Positions 17,903 to 27,040 of a stretch of 64,000 nucleotides of DNA are shown in pieces (the stretch's first letter is position 1; each line of letters begins with the position of its first letter). Where the stretch lies: NCBI RefSeq assembly GCF_000741525.1, contig NZ_JGYP01000004.1:26639-90638 (forward strand), given 5' to 3'. The notes under the pieces are model-generated. The model was given only the letters and a program-made list of their open reading frames with translations, had not been told where the DNA came from and did not search any database. Position numbers and translations under genes: made by a program. The DNA comes from Bifidobacterium bohemicum DSM 22767 (lineage in GTDB: Bacteria; Actinomycetota; Actinomycetes; Actinomycetales; Bifidobacteriaceae).

Positions 17903-20239
17903 TCATGCCCGCTCAGCGACGAACAGAACCGCTTGCGCCGGATTGAGCGCGGGCGGCCGCAGACCGTATGAAGTCAGAGCGCGACCCGACACCATGACAC
18001 CGGACTCATTCCACCAGTTGAGTTCGCTCTGCCCGTTCGACCGCCGTCCGTCCTGCAGATCGGAATCAACGCTCAACGGATGCACACGGTAAACGGCGTC
18101 CGGATCCAGCCCAGGCAACCGCACCGGGGCGGCAGGGTACGTCTGCGAGGTGGACAGCTGCGTGAAACGATATACCGCTACGGTTCCATCCGCGCCTACG
18201 ACTCCGTCGAGACGCACTGCACGGTCGCCCTCATCGCCGTGAACCACATAGCCCCGGGTGAATTGACCGCGATAACGCTTGTAGGCATCGATCCACACGC
18301 CGAGTTTCTCCATCTCCCCTTGCGGCCGCTCCAAGAGGTTCCACTCGACACCGAAATGTCCGAAGAACGCCATCGCCATACGCATCTGTAGACTGGTGGC
18401 GCGACCGGTCGAATGCGCAGGGCTGGCGCCCACATGCTCGCCGATCATCTCAGGAGGAACCAAAAGCGAGGTGTACCGCTGGATGTCCGCGCGCTCTACC
18501 GGGTCGACGCAGTCCGAACCCCAGATGCGGTCGGCATAACGCAGGATGCCCAAATCGACACGCCCGCCACCCGACGCGCAGCTTTCTATCTCAAGACCCG
18601 GATGGTTGCGTTTCAGATTTCTGAACATGCGATAGACAGCCAAAGTCTGGGCGTGAACCGCGGGCCGGCCGGTACGCGGCGAAATGGCCTCAAGAACGAA
18701 TCTGTTGTGGTCCCACTTGATATAGTCGATGCCAAGCCCGCCGACCAGGCCGTCCAACGCGCCGAATACGTACTCGTACGCCTCGGGGTTGGTCAAATCG
18801 ACGGTCTGTTGGCTTCGCCCCTGCATGGGCAGACGGCCCGGCGCGGGGGCGAGGAGCCAATCCGGGTGCTCATGGGCCGTCCGGGAATCAGGATTCACCA
18901 TTTCAGGCTCGAACCACAGTCCGAACTCCATGCCCTTGCCGTGCACGTGGTCGGCCAAGGCTCTCAGGCCCTTGGGCCCGTCCGGCCAGATCTCTTGGGC
19001 TATCTGCCAGTCTCCAAGACCGGACGTATCGTCGCGACGCGAACCGAACCAACCGTCGTCCACGACGAAACGTTCCACACCTATCCGCGCGGCCGTATCG
19101 GCCAAAGCGGCGAGAGTGCCGTAATTCTGGTCAAAATACACCGCCTCCCAAGTGTTGAGGATCACCGGACGCGGCTTACGGGCAAAGGCAGGGTGCAACC
19201 CACGCAGATAGGCGTGGAAGCGGTGGGAGATCTCGTTGAGACCATCGCCGTAGGCACCATAGACCCATGGGGTGGCGTACTGTGCCGCACAGCACCCATC
19301 ATCTTCGTCGGCAACCTCCCCGGCGGCTGCCGAACCGTCCGAGGCTCCGGGAGCAAGCGTCACCTCGCCGCCCATCAGCACCTCGCCGCCGCCTATGACG
19401 CCCTGGGTGTACGGCAGACGCTCGGCCGAAAGCAGACTGTTCCCGCTCCATCCGACATGCACCGAGTACGCCTCGCCATGTTCGAAACCGAATCCGGGAA
19501 CACCCGCCGTCAGCAGCAGGGAAGCGTCGAAATCGGGCCGACCGCTCATCGAGGCCCGTTCGACCCTGCCGACGTTGAACGGCTGGCGTTGCGGCGAGCG
19601 CTCGCGAAGATGATGGCCTGTGGTCGTCAACAATTCCGTCGCGCAGGCGGGCAGAGCGAAACCGAGCTCGACCTTGTCGACCTCCAAATAAGAGGCATCG
19701 ACACTGGTCCTGCCGACCTGGCGACCATCTGGCAACTCGAAATCCGTCGGGCCCTGAGACATGCCGCTTTGCGCCAGGTTCCGCACAATGGCCCGTTGGC
19801 GGATCAGTCCACCCTTCGTCAACTCGCAGATCCAGGTCAGCCCCACGTCCTGCCCACGGTCGGCGGCCTCGACGATGATTCTGGGGGCGTCGCGCCAAAC
19901 ATCCACGCCGGTGACACCGAACTTGCAGAATAGCTCGACCCCGCCGCGACGCACGACGAATCGCTTCGCTCCGGTCCACGCCTCGGCCTGGGTGGGCAGG
20001 ACCGTGGGCCACGCCGTCTGGTCCAATGCACCCGAGACCCTTTGCGGGCACAAAGCATCATACAACGACAGAACGCTTTGGGGGTGGGTCAATGGCCTGC
20101 CCCAATACACCAATCGCGGAAGTTCGTCGGCCACGAACAGCAGGGCAAATGCGACATCCGCGGAGGCGTCCTCGCCGTACCCGGCCTTGAGCGCGACCCC
20201 ACGCCCGGAATGCCCCTCATACATTTCGATAGAAGACAT
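17903..20239 (-). CDS. aga: alpha-galactosidase, GH36
   Basis: The enzyme removes terminal alpha-galactose from melibiose, raffinose and related sugars. Length is 778 residues, without a signal peptide, so it is intracellular. An N-terminal beta-sandwich is followed by the barrel: VDDGWFGSR, DYIKWDHNR with the nucleophile Asp near residue 509, and ESCASGGGRVDLGILRYAD followed by the acid/base Asp in GSDCVDP near 575. ATG 20239 is preferred because AAGG lies five bases upstream; an in-frame GTG at 20245 sits on that site. It converges with the ROK regulator gene and serves the importer at 13.1-16.3 kb. Confidence 0.95.
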   Translation of the reverse strand: MSSIEMYEGHSGRGVALKAGYGEDASADVAFALLFVADELPRLVYWGRPLTHPQSVLSLYDALCPQRVSGALDQTAWPTVLPTQAEAWTGAKRFVVRRGGVELFCKFGVTGVDVWRDAPRIIVEAADRGQDVGLTWICELTKGGLIRQRAIVRNLAQSGMSQGPTDFELPDGRQVGRTSVDASYLEVDKVELGFALPACATELLTTTGHHLRERSPQRQPFNVGRVERASMSGRPDFDASLLLTAGVPGFGFEHGEAYSVHVGWSGNSLLSAERLPYTQGVIGGGEVLMGGEVTLAPGASDGSAAAGEVADEDDGCCAAQYATPWVYGAYGDGLNEISHRFHAYLRGLHPAFARKPRPVILNTWEAVYFDQNYGTLAALADTAARIGVERFVVDDGWFGSRRDDTSGLGDWQIAQEIWPDGPKGLRALADHVHGKGMEFGLWFEPEMVNPDSRTAHEHPDWLLAPAPGRLPMQGRSQQTVDLTNPEAYEYVFGALDGLVGGLGIDYIKWDHNRFVLEAISPRTGRPAVHAQTLAVYRMFRNLKRNHPGLEIESCASGGGRVDLGILRYADRIWGSDCVDPVERADIQRYTSLLVPPEMIGEHVGASPAHSTGRATSLQMRMAMAFFGHFGVEWNLLERPQGEMEKLGVWIDAYKRYRGQFTRGYVVHGDEGDRAVRLDGVVGADGTVAVYRFTQLSTSQTYPAAPVRLPGLDPDAVYRVHPLSVDSDLQDGRRSNGQSELNWWNESGVMVSGRALTSYGLRPPALNPAQAVLFVAERA

Positions 20240-20371
20240 CGCCACCTTTTCCTCTTAGCCCCACCGGCACCAGTATCAGCCATTCGCCGCCATCCTACCA
20301 ACGAACGACGGCCCGTGCCGCCCACACTATCGGCATACGATTTTTTTGTCTTACCTCTTGCGTGTCCTCCC

Positions 20372-20381
20372 TTTGCGCAAA
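20372..20381. promoter_or_regulatory. palindrome upstream of the alpha-galactosidase
   Basis: TTTGCGCAAA is a perfect ten-base palindrome 133 bases upstream of the GH36 start and could be a repressor site. The remaining 20240-20703 shows no supported gene. It ends in an A-rich stretch (about 20660-20706) with repeated AGAAAA units. Confidence 0.3.
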
Positions 20382-20703
20382 TAAAGGACGCGGCTTACCT
20401 CGACGGAGCAACGGCATGGCTTCCAGGCGAATCGCGCACGAGGGTCCTGTGGATAGGTCAGGGCGGGAAACATGCGGGAATCGCAGGCATTGTCTCAGTG
20501 GGCGCATTCGCGACGGCCGTTCGACACCGATGCGAATGCCCCCGTATCCTGCCGTGCGCCTTCAGCAACTACGCGGGAAACGGCGGCGGAACGCGTCAGG
20601 CGCGGTCCGCGGCCCAAGCGGCAGATCGCCTTTGCGGCCGAGAATCATTACACGTAAACTTATACAAAAATAGAAAAAGATAGAAAAACTTAGAAAAGAT
20701 TAA

Positions 20704-20874
20704 AAAGCAGAGGCGCAAAGCCCCCCCCCGTACGCCGGCAGATACCGGCAACGGCTTATCGACAGCGGCGTCATCTACGCATCAAGCCACGGGCACGTCG
20801 ATTTCACAATCCCTTATCTGAGGCAATGGCTCCATGAGCATGCGGCAACGATCCTCATGACCACGAACCCATGA
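20704..20874 (+). pseudogene. C-terminal relic of an AAA-type ATP-binding protein
   Basis: The frame after a stop at 20701 reads YAGRYRQRLIDSGVIYASSH followed by GHVDFTIPYLRQWLHEHAA up to a stop at 20872-20874. This resembles the C-terminal winged-helix end of the Orc1/Cdc6-like ATP-binding proteins common in bifidobacteria (an LIxxGIIY..hG.v.FTvP pattern). No ATPase core, start codon or ribosome site is present. A run of nine C (20721-20729) lies inside the frame, just before the conserved part. The family assignment is from memory of the motif and is uncertain. Confidence 0.45.
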
Positions 20875-20964
20875 TTGGAGTGCGACGGCCGGATTGCACG
20901 GAAGCGGCAATCAGCTGATTCGCGTCATAGATTGCACGCAGCAGGGACCAGACGAGCGACACCA

Positions 20965-21531
20965 CTAGCGCCGGACGGCGAAGAAATCGGCGAGCAGCCT
21001 GGCGCAATCGGACTCCCGCACACCGCCGGCCACCTCCGGACGGGCGCCGACGTGCGGATCGCGCGGAATGTCCCACACTGATCCGCACGCGCCAAGCTTG
21101 GCGTCCCAAGCGCCGAAGACGATGCGCCCCACGTGCGCCTCAAGCGCGGCGCCCGCACACATCGGGCAGGGTTCCAGCGTGACCAGCAGCGTGCAATCCT
21201 CAAGATTCCAAGCGCCACGCCGTGCCGCAACCGCTGAGATGCCGTCCGGGCAGCGCCCCGTCAAGTCATCACCCTGCCGCACCGCATCAGCGCAGCACCT
21301 GCCACCCACACCCGGACGACCCGAAGCGGCCTCGCGCATCGCCTCAATCTCCGCATGGGCCAAAGGGTCGCCAAGCGCCTCGCGCCGATTGCGGCCGCGC
21401 CCGACAACCTTGCCAGCCGCATCCAGCACCACCGCGCCAACGGGGACTTCGCCGGCGGCACCGGCCTCACGCGCCAAAGCGAGCGCCTCATCCATCGCGA
21501 ACGACCATTGAGCTCCACCCATAAACCCCAT
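20965..21531 (-). CDS. tadA: tRNA-adenosine(34) deaminase TadA
   Basis: Deaminates adenosine 34 to inosine in tRNA-Arg(ACG). The cytidine/deoxycytidylate deaminase fold shows the zinc ligands HAE (about residue 59) with the catalytic Glu, and PCPMC (about residue 120). The end VRESDCARLLADFFAVRR matches the family. The chain is about 188 residues, longer than the usual 150-170. A segment between HAEIEAMREAA and LVTLEPCPMC (about 40 residues rich in Gly, Arg and Cys) replaces a loop of about 12 residues. The start is uncertain: ATG 21531, a GTG slightly upstream, or ATG 21516 are possible. Confidence 0.9.
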   Translation of the reverse strand: MGFMGGAQWSFAMDEALALAREAGAAGEVPVGAVVLDAAGKVVGRGRNRREALGDPLAHAEIEAMREAASGRPGVGGRCCADAVRQGDDLTGRCPDGISAVAARRGAWNLEDCTLLVTLEPCPMCAGAALEAHVGRIVFGAWDAKLGACGSVWDIPRDPHVGARPEVAGGVRESDCARLLADFFAVRR

Positions 21532-21860
21532 GGTACCCACCGCCCACCGCCAAAACCCCCGCCTTCGAAAGACACCCTTGCATTGCACGGTCGCTTCGCC
21601 ACGACAACACGCAAATCCACCGGTCCAAAGGCCCGCGATTCGCGTAGCCGGCATCAACACCCAGAACGGCTCCGCCCAAAGGCACCTCCAGAACGGAGAC
21701 CGCACGTATCACCGGCCCTAATTCCCTCTGAGCGTACCATGCGCACGCTCGGATATAGTGGGGGGATACCGAATGACGCAAAATTCATGCACGCAATCAG
21801 CATTCAGGAACACCACACACCATCAGTTCCATGAACGCGCCGAAAAGGGGGGTCTGGCCT

Positions 21861-23939
21861 GTGGCAATATTCGAGATGATCATCGGCATTTTGGGGGCCG
21901 TCGTGCTCTCCTCGTTCCTCAGCCGTCTCATGCCTCGAATATCCATGCCGCTGGTACAGATCGCATTGGGCCTGGCGCTCGCGCTGCTGCCCGTCTTCCC
22001 AACCGTAAAGCTGGACCCGGAACTGTTCATGGTGCTGTTCATCGCGCCGCTGCTCTACCTGGAGGCGCACGAGATCGACAAACGAGCCTTGTATTCGACC
22101 CTGCGCTATTCCCTGCCCATGGCCATCGGCCTTGTTCTGGGAAGCATGGTGCTCGTCGGAGTCGTGATGCATGCGGCATGGCCGGCTCTTCCGCTGGCCG
22201 CCGCGTGCGCGCTCGGCGCGGCGCTGGGGCCCACGGACGCGGTGGCCGTCTCCTCGATGGGCCAAAGTACCGCATTCACCAAGGAGCAGAAGGGCATTCT
22301 CGAAGGCGAGTCGCTGTTCAACGACGCTTCGGGCGTCGTGAGCTTCCAGTTCGCGATCCTGGCCGCGACGACCGGCACCTTCTCCATAGCGGACGCGAGC
22401 CGCGAGTTCCTTATCTCGTTCATCGGCGGCGTGGGGGTCGGCGTGCTGGCCGGCATTCCGACCAACTGGATCTTCCGGTTCGCGCGGCGCATGGGTTGGG
22501 AGACGATGACCACCCGCATTCTCGTGGAGCTGTTCCTGCCGTTCCTCGTCTTCCTTGGCGCGGACGACATCGCCCATGTCTCAGGCATTCTCGCCGTGGT
22601 CGCGTTCGGCCTGACCGTGCATTTCGACCACACTGGACTGAGTCCCAACACGGCACGCACCAACATCGTCTCGTCGAGCGTATGGTCCGTGCTCTCCTTC
22701 GCGCTCAACGGGACCGTGTTCATTCTGCTCGGCATGCAACTGCCCGGCGCGATGCTCACGAGTTGGGACAATCGCGAGGTAAGCCGCGGCATGCTCGCGG
22801 GAACGATTCTGCTGGTTTCCGCAGCCACCATCGCGATACGGTTCCTTTGGATCTGGCTTATCACCGCCCCATCAGGCAAACGGGCCAAGGGCGGCGAGGC
22901 GGGCCGCAGGAGGCCGCGCTCCCTACGCGATACGGCGATCATGACGTTTGGCGGCGCCAAAGGCACGATCAGCCTGGCGTTGATGTTCACCATTCCCTAC
23001 GCGGTCTCGTCCGGCGCCGCCTTCCCGAAACGCAACGACCTGATCTTCATAGCCGCCGGCGTGATCGTGGTGACCCTGCTGCTGGCGAACTTCCTGCTGC
23101 CGTGGCTTGCGCCGAAGAACGACAGGGAGGAGTCGTCGCAGTTCGAAAAGGTGAACGTCGAGGTTTTGGGCCGAACCGTCGCGGAACTGTCGGAGGATAT
23201 GAACGACGAGAACCGAGCTGTGCTGTTACCCATCATCGACTCATACAACATGCGCATCTCAAGGATCAAACAACGGCAAGGCACCTTCGACGCGGAGACG
23301 TTCGAGGCGTTGCAAATCGAAGCGCTGAATTGGGAAAAGCGCTATGTGCGCGACACCCTCGCGGCCGTACGGGCCGACCCGAATATGGACGAGCACATCA
23401 GGAACCTCAACATCGAAGCCTGCGAGCGCATGCTCGACCAGATCATGAACATCGTTCGCCATACGGCGAATGCGAAGAATCGGCTTGATGTGATCTCACA
23501 GATTCGGGGAAGGTACCACGCCATGCATCGTCAGGTCTCGGCCATCGCCCGTAAGACGCTGCATCGCGTCCGCCGTTCCACGCCGATTCTATCCGAGAAC
23601 GAGATCTACGAATACCTGCGTTCCGTGCAGATCGGCGCCATCGACCATGTGATCGAACAGCTCTACCGCGCCATGCGGAGCGACGAATACCCCACTGAAT
23701 ACTGCACGATGCTGCTGCGGGACTACCAGCGGTCGCGCGCACGGCTTTCGAGCCGGAGCGACATCGTCAACAGGGTGAAAATGGCTCCGCAGATTGACGA
23801 AGCCAAGCAGGAAAGCTACTCCATCGAGTTGGGTGTGATTCAGGACATGCTCGGCAACGGCGAGATCACGCGTAGCCAGGCCAAGCATCTGCGACGCAAC
23901 GTGTACGTGATGCAGGTCGACGCGGAATCGGGGATGTAG
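21861..23939 (+). CDS. Na+/H+ antiporter, CPA1 (NhaP) family
   Basis: A membrane cation/proton exchanger of 692 residues. The first 420 or so form about twelve hydrophobic segments with the CPA1 motifs GPTDAVAVSSM and GESLFNDASGVV, and GGAKGTISLALMFTIPY later. The C-terminal 270 residues are hydrophilic, rich in Arg and Glu, and likely cytoplasmic and regulatory. GTG 21861 is chosen because AAGGGGGG lies eight bases upstream; ATG 21831 in the same frame has no ribosome site. Role: pH or sodium homeostasis. It is not in an obvious operon. Confidence 0.9.
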   Translation: MAIFEMIIGILGAVVLSSFLSRLMPRISMPLVQIALGLALALLPVFPTVKLDPELFMVLFIAPLLYLEAHEIDKRALYSTLRYSLPMAIGLVLGSMVLVGVVMHAAWPALPLAAACALGAALGPTDAVAVSSMGQSTAFTKEQKGILEGESLFNDASGVVSFQFAILAATTGTFSIADASREFLISFIGGVGVGVLAGIPTNWIFRFARRMGWETMTTRILVELFLPFLVFLGADDIAHVSGILAVVAFGLTVHFDHTGLSPNTARTNIVSSSVWSVLSFALNGTVFILLGMQLPGAMLTSWDNREVSRGMLAGTILLVSAATIAIRFLWIWLITAPSGKRAKGGEAGRRRPRSLRDTAIMTFGGAKGTISLALMFTIPYAVSSGAAFPKRNDLIFIAAGVIVVTLLLANFLLPWLAPKNDREESSQFEKVNVEVLGRTVAELSEDMNDENRAVLLPIIDSYNMRISRIKQRQGTFDAETFEALQIEALNWEKRYVRDTLAAVRADPNMDEHIRNLNIEACERMLDQIMNIVRHTANAKNRLDVISQIRGRYHAMHRQVSAIARKTLHRVRRSTPILSENEIYEYLRSVQIGAIDHVIEQLYRAMRSDEYPTEYCTMLLRDYQRSRARLSSRSDIVNRVKMAPQIDEAKQESYSIELGVIQDMLGNGEITRSQAKHLRRNVYVMQVDAESGM

Positions 23940-23988
23940 ACGCAAGCGGGCGCGCGGGAACCGATGCTTGCAGGCCGAATCCCGGTTC

Positions 23989-24792
23989 TCAGACGACGCC
24001 GGACGAGATGTCGTTGAGCAGGAGCCACTGGCTCAGGTCGTTGAATTCCTCAAGACTGACCGCGTGGTCGAGGGAATGGTAGTTCTTCACCGTCAGCCAC
24101 GTGTTCTCCTCAAGCCAGGCGACCGCCCCGTGCAGCTCGTATTTCGGCAGGACACTGTCCTGATTGCCGTATCCGAAGAAGACAGGAACATTGAGCTCGG
24201 CCAGATGCGGGTCGGCGGGAGCGGTTCCCGGAACGACGCCCGGTGCGACGAAGCCCGAAAGCGCGACGACGGCCCGATACCGTTCCGGATGGACGCGCAA
24301 CAGGTGGATCGCGAGGGCCGCCCCCTGCGAAAAGCCTATGGGCACGATGGGTCGTTCGGCCTCGATATGCCGGCGAATCCACATATCGACCGCACCTGCG
24401 GCCGCGAAGATGTCGCGATCCAAGTCCTCCCCCGTGGGCACGGCGGCATGGAACCAGCTGTACGCGCCGATCCCGGAGCCGAATTCGCCCGGCCCTTCGG
24501 CTTTCAGGACGAGCGGAGCCCGTAGCGACACGAAATCGTTATACGGCGCCACGTAACGCATCATGTCGGCCAAATCCGCCTCGTTGGAGCCCCAGCCGTG
24601 CAGGCACAGGAACATCGGCCGGTTCAGCGCGGCCCTGCCGCCACCACGGGAATACTGGACGTGGCAGACCTCCGCGGGTTCGCCGTAGCGTCCGGCGATC
24701 TCGCTCGATTCACGTCCGACCAGACCATCTTCGGCGCCATGCGAACCTGTGTCGTGGTCACGCCTGTCTTCAGTCTCACTCATAACCTCCAT
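23989..24792 (-). CDS. phospholipase/carboxylesterase family alpha/beta hydrolase
   Basis: A cytoplasmic esterase of about 267 residues, PF02230-like. LCLHGWGSNEADLADMM begins the fold. The nucleophile elbow is GFSQGAALA, the acid is Asp in GYGNQDSVLP, and His is in YHSLDHAVS near the C-terminus. About 50 N-terminal residues are acidic and low in family similarity. ATG 24792 or ATG 24783 (with GGAGG just before it) could be the start. It converges with the antiporter gene with 49 bases between the stops. Substrate unknown. Confidence 0.85.
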   Translation of the reverse strand: MEVMSETEDRRDHDTGSHGAEDGLVGRESSEIAGRYGEPAEVCHVQYSRGGGRAALNRPMFLCLHGWGSNEADLADMMRYVAPYNDFVSLRAPLVLKAEGPGEFGSGIGAYSWFHAAVPTGEDLDRDIFAAAGAVDMWIRRHIEAERPIVPIGFSQGAALAIHLLRVHPERYRAVVALSGFVAPGVVPGTAPADPHLAELNVPVFFGYGNQDSVLPKYELHGAVAWLEENTWLTVKNYHSLDHAVSLEEFNDLSQWLLLNDISSGVV

Positions 24793-24929
24793 GATAGACG
24801 GCAATCGCAACAGAGTCCGCCTCATGATCTCCTGGTGGCCGCCAGCGACGAAAACACTGGCTGGGCCTGATCCGTTCATGTCGTTACCGCCGCGGCGTTT
24901 TGAACCGATCGGCTGGACGCAAAAAGAAA

Positions 24930-24951
24930 CCCCGACCTATAAAGGCCGGGG
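24930..24951 (-). terminator. strong intrinsic terminator without an upstream gene
   Basis: CCCCGACCT-ATAA-AGGCCGGGG forms a nine-pair stem with one mismatch, and the minus strand continues TTTCTTTTTG, a proper T run. No minus-strand gene lies between here and the plus-strand dcd gene at 25196, so it may end a small RNA starting near 25020. Otherwise 24793-25195 holds only the leader of dcd. Confidence 0.7.
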
Positions 24952-25195
24952 CAAGAAAGAGAGAAGAAGAAAGGGTTCAATTATCGGAGGTTGTTTCCAA
25001 GACTCCGGCCAACCGTGGTTGACAAGTTCAATATAACTCCCTGATGCTTGGCGAAAGACTGGAACAATCTGGGAATTCCCTGAAAGTTTCCGTTTTTGTG
25101 TGCAACGCCTCGTGAAAGCGCGCCATACGTCCCGAAATCCGGCATGAACGTCTACACTAAGAGCAGAAGACGGTAAATACTGCAACGGAGGAACC

Positions 25196-25777
25196 ATGCT
25201 GCTATCCGATCGAGACATCCTCGCGGCCCAATCAGAAGGTCACATTTCACTGACCCCATGGACGCCCGGAATGGTGCAACCCGCCTCAATCGACGTACGA
25301 CTTGACCGATATTTCAGACTGTTCAACAACCACGCCTACACCTACGTGGATCCGGCCGAAAACCAGGGGGCGCTGACCGAGCAGTTCGAAGTGCCGACCG
25401 GCGAACCTTGGATTCTGCATCCGGGCGAGTTCGCACTGGCATCCACTTGGGAGTACGTGAAGCTTGACCCCACCATCGCGGCGCGCCTCGAAGGCAAAAG
25501 CTCGCTGGGGCGACTGGGCATCCTGACCCATTCGACGGCCGGTTTCATCGACCCCGGCTTCGAAGGACACATCACGCTTGAGCTTTCGAACGTGAGCACG
25601 CTGCCGGTGAAACTGTGGCCAGGCATGAAGATCGGGCAGATGTGCTTCTTCCAGCTCAGCTCCCCCGCCGAACACCCGTACGGGTCGGACGGCACCGGTT
25701 CGCACTATCAGGGGCAGCGCGGACCGACCCCCTCACGCTCCTACGAGCATTTCTACCGTGCCAGGATCGACGAGTGA
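25196..25777 (+). CDS. dcd: dCTP deaminase (probably dUMP-forming)
   Basis: Converts dCTP towards dUMP for thymidylate synthesis in the cytoplasm. The 193-residue chain shows the trimeric dUTPase-like fold: [51 protein letters not shown] with the catalytic Glu, and a C-terminus [12 protein letters not shown]. Actinobacterial homologues often perform both deamination and pyrophosphate release; that activity is inferred. GGAGG four bases before ATG 25196 fixes the start. Confidence 0.96.
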   Translation: MLLSDRDILAAQSEGHISLTPWTPGMVQPASIDVRLDRYFRLFNNHAYTYVDPAENQGALTEQFEVPTGEPWILHPGEFALASTWEYVKLDPTIAARLEGKSSLGRLGILTHSTAGFIDPGFEGHITLELSNVSTLPVKLWPGMKIGQMCFFQLSSPAEHPYGSDGTGSHYQGQRGPTPSRSYEHFYRARIDE

Positions 25778-25840
25778 CGTCTCCCGCTTGGACCACGGGG
25801 TGACGGACGCCTGACGCGGGGTACTGGGACAATACCTACT

Positions 25841-26824
25841 ATGACTAGTAAAAAAGGACCGATCAAAGGATCGGGCGGAAAACACAGGAACGCGCTGAAA
25901 GGCCACGGGCCCACGCCCCGCGCCGAAGACAGGGTGTATCACAAAGCATATAAGGCGAAGAAGGCCAACGAAGCGCGCCGTGCGGCCGATCCCCGACTGG
26001 CGGCGAAACGTCGCGCCGCGAAGTTCTCCTCCGAGGCCGACGATTTGGTAATCGGCCGCAACGCGACGCTTGAGGCGCTGCGTGTGGGCGTGCCGGCGTC
26101 GCAGCTGTACGTGACCAGCCATATCGAACGTGACGACCGCACCCGCGACATCGTGCGGCTGGCGACCCAGCAGGGCCTGAATCTGCTCGAGGCCGACCGG
26201 CTCGAAATGGACCGCATCGCGCACTCGCGCAACCATCAGGGCATTATCCTCAAGGTGCAACCCTACCAGTATTCCTCGTTGCATGAGCTTGCCGACCGCG
26301 CCGAAAAGAAGGCGAAGGCCATGGAACAAGCGGATTCCGAGGCCGCTCGCATATCCGCCCGACCGCTGTTCATCGCTCTCGATGAGGTGACCGATCCGCA
26401 GAATCTCGGCGCCGTGATCCGGTCCGCGGCGGCTTTCGGCGCCAACGGCGTCATTCTGCCCGACCGACGCTCCGCTTCCGTCACGGCGGCCGCGTGGAAG
26501 GTTTCGGCGGGGGCCGCGGCGCATCTGCCGGTGGCTCGAGTGGTGAACCTGACCAAGGCCATCGAAGCCCTGAAAGAGCGCGGGTACTACGCGGTCGGAC
26601 TCGATGGCGGCGGCACGGCGCTCGTGGGCGAGACCGGCTTTGAAACCGACCCGCTGGTGGTGGTGCTCGGTTCGGAAGGCAAGGGCCTGAGCCGACTGGT
26701 GCGCGAATCCTGCGATGCCATCGCCAGCATCCCAATCAGCAACGCGGTGGAATCGCTCAACGCCTCGGTGGCGGCGGGCATCAGCCTCTACGCCGTGGCC
26801 CGCGCGCGCCAACAGGCCAGGTGA
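25841..26824 (+). CDS. rlmB: 23S rRNA 2'-O-methyltransferase, RlmB/TrmH (SPOUT) family
   Basis: Methylates a ribose in 23S rRNA, by family the guanosine 2251 position. It has 327 residues: a basic, Lys-rich tail of about 65 residues, a small substrate-binding domain (LVIGRNATLEALRVGVPASQLYV), then the SPOUT domain with DEVTDPQNLGAVIRSAAAFGANGVIL, VVVLGSEGKGLSRLV and ISNAVESLNASVAAGISLY, the knot motifs. No clear Shine-Dalgarno sequence precedes ATG 25841. It follows dcd by 63 bases. Confidence 0.93.
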   Translation: MTSKKGPIKGSGGKHRNALKGHGPTPRAEDRVYHKAYKAKKANEARRAADPRLAAKRRAAKFSSEADDLVIGRNATLEALRVGVPASQLYVTSHIERDDRTRDIVRLATQQGLNLLEADRLEMDRIAHSRNHQGIILKVQPYQYSSLHELADRAEKKAKAMEQADSEAARISARPLFIALDEVTDPQNLGAVIRSAAAFGANGVILPDRRSASVTAAAWKVSAGAAAHLPVARVVNLTKAIEALKERGYYAVGLDGGGTALVGETGFETDPLVVVLGSEGKGLSRLVRESCDAIASIPISNAVESLNASVAAGISLYAVARARQQAR

Positions 26825-26950
26825 CGTTCCATACGAGGTTGGTTGGTGCGGCCTCGACCGGGCGCGGCGGATTCGTCGTGCGTGGCCGGGCCCGGACATT
26901 GCACTGGCTGGTTTACCGCCAGATGTCTATGGGAAAATCCGGATTGAGGT

Positions 26951-26987
26951 GCCGTGTCGGCTCACGTGTTCACCGAGCCGACACGGC
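26951..26987. terminator. perfect 13-bp hairpin between convergent genes
   Basis: GCCGTGTCGGCTC (26951-26963) is the exact reverse complement of 26975-26987, with an eleven-base loop. It lies between the ends of rlmB and the DUF4032 gene. There is no T run on either strand. Confidence 0.55.
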
Positions 26988-27040
26988 TGGCTCGAAAGAG
27001 GCATGACCCTTCCGGGACGCAACCCTGTCCTCATGTTGAA

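Noticed and set aside
20240..20703. Several short frames in the gap after the GH36 gene
   Set aside because: No family similarity, no consistent ribosome site, and overlapping frames of equal quality.
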